From: DASVBJ01 sp036375895
GTDB lineage: Bacteria > Actinomycetota > Actinomycetes > JACCUZ01
Assembly: GCA_036375895.1 (NCBI GenBank)
Contig: DASVBJ010000182.1
Span: 1-13,012 of the forward strand
Direction: 5' to 3'
DNA: 13,012 bases
Shown here piece by piece: positions 7,232-13,012 of this stretch (the first letter of the stretch is position 1; the number at the start of each line of letters is the position of its first letter). Position numbers and translations under genes: made by a program. A model generated the notes under the pieces. That model saw only the letters and a program-made list of their open reading frames with translations, searched no databases and was not told where the DNA came from.

Positions 7232-8304
7232 GGCGCCCGCTCCAGCGACGCGAACGCCTCCCCCATCGCCCGGCACTGCGCCGCGAGCTCGTGGTTGGCC
7301 AGGACGTGGGCACGGTTGAGCTTCCCGACCTCGGCCGCATGCCCGGGGTCGGCGAGGAAGGCCAGGAGCCCCTCCGCCAGCGCCTCGGCGGAGTTCGCGG
7401 TCCGCAGGTTGGGCGGCTGCACCGCCTCGTGGTTGGTGCCGCAGACCGTCGTGACCACGGGCAGCCCGCTCGCCATCGCCTCCAGATAGGCCAACCCGAA
7501 CTGCTCGTTCCACTTCCAGGTGGAGCGAGGCGCCGTGACGAACACGGAAGCCGACCGCAGCGCCGCGGCCACCTTCTCGGCGGAACCCGGGCCGAGCAGG
7601 GTCACCCCCGCGTCGGCCCCGGCGGTGCGCACCAGCGGCTCCATCGGGCCGCGGCCCATCACCAGCAGCCGGGCCTCGGGCACGACCCGGCGTACGTGCG
7701 CCATCGCGGCCAGAACGGTGTCGATGCCCTTGTTCGCGGCCAGCGGCGAGACGAAGATCGCGACGGGATCGGTCACCGGCTCGTCTGCCGGGTGGAACAG
7801 GTCGGTGTCGACGCCGGGCAGCACCACCCGGATCCGGCTGTCGTCGACACCGTGCTCGAGCAGGTGCTGGCGTGCCGACTCGACCAGGCACAGGAGCAGG
7901 TCGGCGTCCAGGGACCGCCGGAAGGCGTCGCGGTAGGGGGGCACGCGGTAGAGCGGCTGGTGCACCAGGTTCTCCCACGTCAGGACGGCCTGGCGTACGC
8001 CGTGCCGGCGCGCCCATCGGCCCGCCTGGCCGGTCACCAGCGAGCACAGCTCGAGAGACGCAACCCAGTCCTGCCGCGGGTCGAGCCGCTCGAGGTCCCG
8101 GGCCCACGCCAACGCTCCCGCCTCGACGAAGCGGCGGACTGGGCGTCGGTAGCGCGCCGGCACCCAGTCGACGTCACCGTACGGGCGCTGCGCCGCGAGC
8201 GCCGTGACCCTGGTGCCGGGCATCAGCGACATCCAGTAGAGCTCCCGGCGGGGACGCTGGTCGGGCAGGGAGAACCAGAGCAGCCGACGGCACAACTCGG
8301 TCAT
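7228..8304 (-). CDS. GT4-family (GT-B fold) glycosyltransferase
   Basis: Predicted cytoplasmic retaining glycosyltransferase of 358 aa. The donor-binding half is clear: LPGVDTDLFHP (162-172), SPLAANKGIDT (186-196), LVMGRGPMEPL (214-224) and the EX7E motif EQFGLAYLE (267-275), followed by AMASGLPVVTT. The acceptor half is less standard, lacks the glycine-rich GGxE loop near the N-terminus, and contains VLTWENLVHQPLYR (107-120). Donor and acceptor cannot be assigned. The ATG at 8304 overlaps the GT2 stop as ATGA, with GGAG 11 nt upstream. The longer in-frame reading to 8889 is shadow sequence over the GT2 gene. Its place between a GT2 and a methyltransferase suggests consecutive steps building one oligosaccharide. 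Confidence 0.9.
   Translation of the reverse strand: MTELCRRLLWFSLPDQRPRRELYWMSLMPGTRVTALAAQRPYGDVDWVPARYRRPVRRFVEAGALAWARDLERLDPRQDWVASLELCSLVTGQAGRWARRHGVRQAVLTWENLVHQPLYRVPPYRDAFRRSLDADLLLCLVESARQHLLEHGVDDSRIRVVLPGVDTDLFHPADEPVTDPVAIFVSPLAANKGIDTVLAAMAHVRRVVPEARLLVMGRGPMEPLVRTAGADAGVTLLGPGSAEKVAAALRSASVFVTAPRSTWKWNEQFGLAYLEAMASGLPVVTTVCGTNHEAVQPPNLRTANSAEALAEGLLAFLADPGHAAEVGKLNRAHVLANHELAAQCRAMGEAFASLERAP
7240..7243 (-). promoter_or_regulatory. Ribosome binding site of the zinc-ribbon methyltransferase gene
   Basis: GGAG on the minus strand, 8 nt before the GTG at 7231 and inside the last codons of the upstream GT4 gene. It supports the GTG start over the far longer upstream open frame. 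Confidence 0.5.
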
Positions 8305-9176
8305 GCTGCCGGTCGCTCCGTACGGCGGGCGCGGCGACCCTGGTGGGCGCCCACCGCGTAGGCCACCGCCTCCATGGCCCGCAGGCCGAGCATCCCCGCG
8401 GTCAGCGCTGGCCTGCGCAGGAGCCGACGCCGATGCCGCGCGAACGCGCGGAACGTGCCGCGCCCCTGCTCGCCGACCATGCCCGGGTTCGCCGCGGCGA
8501 ACGACGGGAGGCTGCGTCCGTAGTAGACCCGCTTGCGCCAGACATCCGCGAGGGTCAGCCGCCCCTCGTCGTGCTCGATCAGCACCGGGGCCAGCGCCAC
8601 GGCGACGCCGGCCTGCCGCAGCTGGTGGCGCAGATGGGTGTCCTCGGGTCCGGACATGGTCTCGTCGAAGCCGCCGAGCCTGGTCAGCAGGTCGCGGCGC
8701 AGCAGCCGTGCGTTGTGCAGCGATGGGTCGTCGACGTAGCAGGACCGCTCCAAGGCCCGGCACGCAGTCCAGTAGCCAGGGCCCACCGTGACCTCGGGGA
8801 TGGCCAGTGCCTCGACCCCTGCGTCGGCGGCGACCATGAGCGCAGTGCTCACGCAGGTCGGGGCCACGACCATGTCGGCGTCCACCCACATGACCCAGTC
8901 ACCCGTGCAGAGCGCGATCCCCCGGTTCCGCTGGGCGCTCCGCTCGGGGCCTGCCTGCTCGACCACGTCCGCCAGGGATCGCGCGATCTCCGGCGTGTGA
9001 TCGCTGCTCCAGTTGTCCACGACGATCAGCTCGATGTCGTCGTAGTCCTGGGCCCGCACCGACTCGAGGCAGGCGCGCAGCGTCCGCTCGGCGTTGCGCG
9101 TCGGGACCACGACCGAGACCCGTCCGGCCCGAGGCGGAGCCTTCGACGGATCGACGAGCTCGTTCACGTCAGGCAT
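8301..9176 (-). CDS. GT2-family (GT-A fold) glycosyltransferase
   Basis: Predicted inverting glycosyltransferase of 291 aa. The nucleotide-binding start is VSVVVPTRNAERTLRACLESV (20-40), with the donor-contact Asp in IVVDNWSSD (51-59), the metal-binding DxD as WVDAD (97-101) and a catalytic ED in SGPEDTHLRHQL (175-186). The segment AERTL and the C-terminal RAMEAVAYAVG (266-276) suggest peripheral or single-helix membrane contact. Sugar and acceptor are unknown. The ATG at 9176 overlaps the AftD-like gene by 8 bp (ATGCCTGA). A GTG at 9200 would add eight residues and GTG at 9167 would remove three. No site has a clear Shine-Dalgarno, so the start is uncertain by a few codons and initiation is probably coupled to termination of the upstream gene. 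Confidence 0.9.
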   Translation of the reverse strand: MPDVNELVDPSKAPPRAGRVSVVVPTRNAERTLRACLESVRAQDYDDIELIVVDNWSSDHTPEIARSLADVVEQAGPERSAQRNRGIALCTGDWVMWVDADMVVAPTCVSTALMVAADAGVEALAIPEVTVGPGYWTACRALERSCYVDDPSLHNARLLRRDLLTRLGGFDETMSGPEDTHLRHQLRQAGVAVALAPVLIEHDEGRLTLADVWRKRVYYGRSLPSFAAANPGMVGEQGRGTFRAFARHRRRLLRRPALTAGMLGLRAMEAVAYAVGAHQGRRARRTERPAA

Positions 9177-12100
9177 CGTGCCGGAGTGTGCCAGAGTCAC
9201 CGCGGCTGCGGAGGCGCTCGTCCTGGACGACGCCGACGACGAGCAGCAGCAGGGCGAGGGCGGCGACGCGGTGCGGCCACGGGTGCCTGACGACCAGGTT
9301 CGCCGAGACCACTCCCCAGTCGGAGCCGCTCGCGACGATGAAGAGCACCGGCACGGCGGCGAGCAGTCCGGCCGCGGCCAGCATCAGGGTCCGCGGCCGC
9401 GGGGCTCGGCCGACGATGTGCAGGACGGCCAGGACCGCTCCCGCGGCGCCGATCCACACTCCGCCGAGCACTGCGCACAGGACGACCGCGGCGCTCCAGA
9501 GGGCGATACGTCGGCGCCGGCCGCTGGAGCCGCTCGCTCTCGACCGCCGGGCAGCGAACGGCGAGGCAGGTGGGTCGACCGCCTGTCTCCCTCGCGGCCG
9601 AAAGGCGAGGATCAGGGCGACGAGCAGACCCACGGCTGATACCGCCAGGGCCGCAGTGGTCGAGCGCTGCGGGCCGTACCAGATCCGAACGACGTGCTCC
9701 CGAGTGCCGTCCACCACCCATCCCGAGGTGTAGCCGTCGACGGCCAGCGGCGCGCCGGCGTCACGTCCGTCGATCCGGGCGCGCCAGCGCGGGTCGTAGC
9801 CCTCACCGAGGACGAGCAGGAACCTGCCCTCCGTCCTTGTCGTCCGCACCTCGTACGCGGGCCCACGGAGGTCTCGGACGGTCAGGGACGGCAACGCCGC
9901 GGCGACGCGGGTCGAAGCCCGGGCTGTCGTGTCGGCCAGCCTCAGCCGGTCGAGCACCCAACCGCCCGCCGGGCGCAGCGAGTGCTCGCCTGCGGAGACG
10001 TCCTCCGATCGGCCGCAGCCCACCCAGGTCGCTGGTCCCGCCAGCTCGAGCGGCTCCTCGGGGCGCATCGACAACGCCTGCCCGTCCAAGGTGGACACCG
10101 TCGCGCACCCGGCCCTGCCGGCCCCCGGCGCCACGACGGCGCCGGCGAAGTCGACCTCGGAGAACCGCACCAGGTCCTGCGACGGCGACTGCTTCGTCGC
10201 GAGGATGCGCAGGACCAGCCGCTGGGCAGTCCGAGCAGGCAGTCCGATCCGCGTCCGGCCCGGCCCCAGCGCCACCTGCCGCACCACCCGGCCGTCGAGC
10301 TCCACCTGCACCCTCGTCGCCCAGTTGCGGGGTGCGGCGGTGCCCTCCCCCGTCTGAACGACGTCGACATGGTCGACCCGGCGGGGCGGTGCGGTGATCG
10401 TCAGGGACTGCCCGGCACCTCCCCAGTTGGGCGACCAGGCAGTGCGGGGGTCACCGTCGATCGCGCGGGACGCGCGGAACATCGGGGCGTCGAACGCCCG
10501 GGACGAGGAGGTCGCCTCGACCGGCCCTCTGTAGCCGGCGACTCGGTCGAGGACGGGATCGGGCACTGCCGCACCGACCCGCACCACCGCGGTGGTCGTG
10601 AACGACCGTGCGTCGGGCAAGCGGAAGTCGCGGGCCAGGAACCGCTCCTCGTCGTCCTCATCGGTGCTCGGACGGGCGTTGACCCGGCTCATCAGCACGT
10701 CCAGCGGCGTGGCGGCCAACGCCTGACGACCGCTCGCGTCGAGGGAGGCAGCCAGGTCCGACAGACGTTCCGGCATCCGGGCCACGCGGGTCAGGCGCAC
10801 TCCGGGGATCGACACCTCGGCGATGCCTACCCGGTTGAAGCCCTCGCCGCGAAGCGACCGGGCCTCGATGGCCACGGTGTCGGCGCTCACCCCACCAAGG
10901 TCCACGGCGGCGCTCCCACGATCGGGCAGCCGCACGGTGCGTTGCACGTCACCGGCAGTCACCGTGACCTTGTCGAGCTGCACCGATCCCAGGACCCCCT
11001 GGGTGATCGAGATGCGGTCGAGGCGGCGAGGGGCCGGCAGGTGAAGCGTGATCCGCTCTCCGGGGGCGTTGCGGAAGTCTCCGAACTGCCAGGAGGTCCG
11101 CAGATCGCCGTCGAAGGCGTTCTCCGGGGCGGCGGCGGCGATGGTCCCGAAGGCGCCACCGACGGCCGTGGCCTCGACCGTCCCGCCGTCGACGGTGAGC
11201 ACGGTCTGCGCACGCGGGCCGAACAGCGCGCGGGTCGCTCCTGGGTCGACGGCGGCACCGAGCAGCGGGCCTTGTCCGTCCGCCAGCCTGTTGGGCAGCG
11301 CGGTGCGCCGGCGGTTGGTGTCGGTCAGCACGAGGTGACGGTCCGGCCCGAGCAGCGAGCGCAGGTCGGCCCGGGCGAGGTCGCCCAGGTAGCGGAAAGG
11401 GACCCGTCCGTCGGTGAGACCTGCCGCGACCAGCTCGGGAACCGCGTAGCCGTCGCCGTCGATCAGCAGCATTCCGTCGAGACTCTCGGGCCTGGTCGTC
11501 GCCACGGGGTCGCGCACCCGGTAATGCTGCAGAGGCGGTAGAGCGGCCTCCGCGAAGGACTCGGGAGGGTTCGTGACCGACGCGGTGTTCTCCCCGGGCT
11601 GCCCGTAGTTGCGGACGGGGACCAGGCCCGGATCGCCGTTGACCTGAGGCTGGAGCACGGACGGCCGGCCGCCGGACACGTTCTCCCACACCACGTCGTT
11701 GCGGAGCAACAGGTCACCTGCGCCGAGGTACCTGGCCGCGGTCGACAGCGTGCCGGGTGGCAGAGCCCCCTCATTCAACCCGCCGTCGATCGCGGCGAGG
11801 AGGTTCGCCCCCTGCGCCGAGGTGACGGGCACCAGCGTCCGGATCAGCGCCGGTCGGGTCATGAGCGAGTTGCTGAGGTCGTCAGGACGGTCGACGGACC
11901 ATCGGTACTGCGCGAGCGCCTCGCCGGGGATGAACCAGATCCGCTGATCGGAGGGACCACGATCGAGGTCCACCGCCGCCCGCCGCCAGTAGCCGGGGAT
12001 GTCAAGCGGACTCGTGTAGAGGTTGCCCGTGAAGGCGGGCAGCGTGCTGACGACGAGCACGCCGGCAACCGGAATGCTCAGCCGTCGCCAGGCGGCCGGC

Positions 12101-13012
12101 GTCGTGACCCGTCGGCTGAGTGCCGAGGCACCCGAGGCGGCGAGCAGCGCGAGCCCGAGCACGAGCACGGCGCCGGCCTTGTTCGTGGTGCGGAAGGCCC
12201 CGGCTCCCGGGACGTTGTCGAAGACCCAGCGCAGAGCTGTTCCGAAGGGCGTGGGGTGCTGCGGTGGGTGCAGGCCGACCATGACTGGCACCGTCACCGC
12301 GACCAGCGCCACGGAGAGGCTGCGTACGCGGCTGGGGCTGACCCGGGCCGACAGGAAGGCCAGCACCGGCAGGGCGAAGCTGGCCACGACGACCAGCGAG
12401 CTGGTGAGGTACGGGACGAACTCCGGCAGCCAGGGACCGCCGTCGTCGGCCCCGTAGAGCGGCCACAGCCCCAGGCCGCGCAGGACCTCCGCTGCCGACG
12501 AGGGGTTGGCGATGCCCTCGAAGCTCTCCGAGTTGGCTACGACGGTCGCGCCGGCTTGCAGGGCGGAGATCGACGGGATCACCCAGTACAGCGACAGCAG
12601 CACGCACAGGGCGGCACATCGGGCCACCGTGCGGGCTGCCAGTCCCCAGGACACCTCACGGCGGATGAGGTAGAGCCCCACGACGGCCGGCACCGACACG
12701 AGCTGGATGATCGGGACGACGCCGGCGTTCGCCCCGCTCATCGCGGCGAAGCTCAGGGCGAAGAGGGCGGGCCATCGCCACGTCCGGGGCTGCTCGAGCG
12801 CCCGCACCAGCGCGTAGGTCTGCCACGGCAGGAAGGCCCACGGCAACAGGATGGCCAGCGTCGAGCCGGCTACGAGGACATAGGGGTTGGCCACGTAGGC
12901 AACGGCGACGGCAACTCGGCCGGTTGCGCCGGAGACGCCATCCTGCTCGCCGGCCACCTGCCGGTAGAGCCGCCTGGCTCCCCACGCGCCGACTGTCAGC
13001 AGGAACAGCCGC
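9169..13012 (-). CDS. Second AftD-like GT-C glycosyltransferase with two discoidin-like modules (5' end outside window)
   Basis: About 1280 residues are visible and the frame is still open at the window edge; the catalytic first loop is missing. Numbering below is from the GTG codon at 12957, which is not the real start: the 18 codons before it (RLFLLTVGAWG...) continue a membrane helix. Helices run to about 310, with NPYVLVAG (24-31) and AFRTTNKAG (254-262). The extracytoplasmic part has TDTNRRR (545-551), a first F5/8C-like module (about 600-725, AFDGDLRTSW at 614-623), a second (about 820-940, AIDGDPRTAW at 832-841), then GEGYDPRWRARIDG (1051-1064) as in YfhO/AftD C-termini. Helices follow near 1101-1119, 1152-1183, 1190-1209 and 1229-1245. 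It probably transfers a lipid-linked pentose onto a polysaccharide. It is the first visible gene of the six-gene operon; its promoter lies outside the window. Confidence 0.88.
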   Translation of the reverse strand, partial: RLFLLTVGAWGARRLYRQVAGEQDGVSGATGRVAVAVAYVANPYVLVAGSTLAILLPWAFLPWQTYALVRALEQPRTWRWPALFALSFAAMSGANAGVVPIIQLVSVPAVVGLYLIRREVSWGLAARTVARCAALCVLLSLYWVIPSISALQAGATVVANSESFEGIANPSSAAEVLRGLGLWPLYGADDGGPWLPEFVPYLTSSLVVVASFALPVLAFLSARVSPSRVRSLSVALVAVTVPVMVGLHPPQHPTPFGTALRWVFDNVPGAGAFRTTNKAGAVLVLGLALLAASGASALSRRVTTPAAWRRLSIPVAGVLVVSTLPAFTGNLYTSPLDIPGYWRRAAVDLDRGPSDQRIWFIPGEALAQYRWSVDRPDDLSNSLMTRPALIRTLVPVTSAQGANLLAAIDGGLNEGALPPGTLSTAARYLGAGDLLLRNDVVWENVSGGRPSVLQPQVNGDPGLVPVRNYGQPGENTASVTNPPESFAEAALPPLQHYRVRDPVATTRPESLDGMLLIDGDGYAVPELVAAGLTDGRVPFRYLGDLARADLRSLLGPDRHLVLTDTNRRRTALPNRLADGQGPLLGAAVDPGATRALFGPRAQTVLTVDGGTVEATAVGGAFGTIAAAAPENAFDGDLRTSWQFGDFRNAPGERITLHLPAPRRLDRISITQGVLGSVQLDKVTVTAGDVQRTVRLPDRGSAAVDLGGVSADTVAIEARSLRGEGFNRVGIAEVSIPGVRLTRVARMPERLSDLAASLDASGRQALAATPLDVLMSRVNARPSTDEDDEERFLARDFRLPDARSFTTTAVVRVGAAVPDPVLDRVAGYRGPVEATSSSRAFDAPMFRASRAIDGDPRTAWSPNWGGAGQSLTITAPPRRVDHVDVVQTGEGTAAPRNWATRVQVELDGRVVRQVALGPGRTRIGLPARTAQRLVLRILATKQSPSQDLVRFSEVDFAGAVVAPGAGRAGCATVSTLDGQALSMRPEEPLELAGPATWVGCGRSEDVSAGEHSLRPAGGWVLDRLRLADTTARASTRVAAALPSLTVRDLRGPAYEVRTTRTEGRFLLVLGEGYDPRWRARIDGRDAGAPLAVDGYTSGWVVDGTREHVVRIWYGPQRSTTAALAVSAVGLLVALILAFRPRGRQAVDPPASPFAARRSRASGSSGRRRRIALWSAAVVLCAVLGGVWIGAAGAVLAVLHIVGRAPRPRTLMLAAAGLLAAVPVLFIVASGSDWGVVSANLVVRHPWPHRVAALALLLLVVGVVQDERLRSRGDSGTLRHDA

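Larger units (their letters stand above)
4471..13012 (-). other. Six-gene overlapping envelope-glycan operon
   Basis: All six minus-strand genes overlap: 8 bp at the AftD-like/GT2 junction, then 4 bp (ATGA or GTGA) at each of the next four junctions (8304, 7231, 6371, 4635). With no intergenic space there is no room for internal promoters outside coding sequence, so one transcript and translational coupling are likely. The operon holds a full set: two soluble glycosyltransferases, a methyltransferase, two GT-C membrane proteins and a membrane microprotein. No T-tailed hairpin terminator is visible at the end. Confidence 0.75.

Noticed and set aside
9014..9022. TTGTCCACG resembling a DnaA box
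   Set aside because: A single imperfect copy inside the GT2 coding sequence, with no cluster or AT-rich region; chance match.
9694..11541. 615-codon plus-strand open frame opposite the second AftD-like gene
   Set aside because: Antisense shadow: no recognisable domain, while the minus strand encodes two discoidin modules and AftD landmarks.
1..13012. Search for a defence system, CRISPR array, toxin-antitoxin pair, prophage or insertion sequence
   Set aside because: No direct repeats with spacers, nuclease, transposase, integrase or inverted-repeat ends were seen; every gene fits envelope glycan synthesis.

Overview
The window is very GC-rich, densely packed DNA with GTG and ATG starts, 4-bp gene overlaps and TANNNT-type promoters. 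With AftD-like arabinosyltransferases and a DUF2613 microprotein, this points to an actinobacterium (Actinomycetota). A non-mycobacterial lineage such as the Propionibacteriales/Nocardioidaceae is my best guess, but the sequence alone does not fix the genus. It reads as a cell-envelope glycan assembly locus: nine protein genes and no long non-coding stretch. The only clear intergenic gap is 75 bp (3233-3307). I see no tRNA, rRNA, CRISPR array, insertion sequence or phage gene.

Layout. (i) 1-2492, minus: the first 830 residues of an AftD-type GT-C arabinofuranosyltransferase, running off the left edge. It is coupled (ATGA overlap) to the class I methyltransferase gene upstream of it (2489-3232, minus). 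(ii) 3233-3307: a compact divergent promoter region. Both flanking genes show a -10-like TANNNT exactly 7 nt before their ATG, so both mRNAs are probably leaderless. (iii) 3308-4486, plus: a GT4 glycosyltransferase whose last 16 bp overlap, tail to tail, the end of the next operon. (iv) 4471-13012, minus: six co-directional overlapping genes. In transcription order these are a second AftD-like GT-C protein (5' end outside the window), a GT2 glycosyltransferase, a GT4 glycosyltransferase, a zinc-ribbon methyltransferase, a 579-aa polytopic GT-C-like protein and a 54-aa DUF2613 membrane microprotein.

How they may work together (inference). The soluble GT2/GT4 enzymes and methyltransferases would act at the cytoplasmic face. 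The three polytopic GT-C-like proteins would act from lipid-linked (probably decaprenyl-phosphate) sugar donors, with outward-facing active sites and extracytoplasmic carbohydrate-binding modules. From memory, the methyltransferase(-)/GT4(+)/about-580-aa membrane protein(-) arrangement resembles Mycobacterium tuberculosis Rv0224c-Rv0225-Rv0226c, and DUF2613 lies beside aftD (Rv0236c) there. The window therefore seems to merge two mycobacterial envelope loci into one. Its most notable points are the two AftD-like proteins, the three mutually related GT-C proteins, the paired leaderless promoters, and the microprotein that ends inside a convergent gene.
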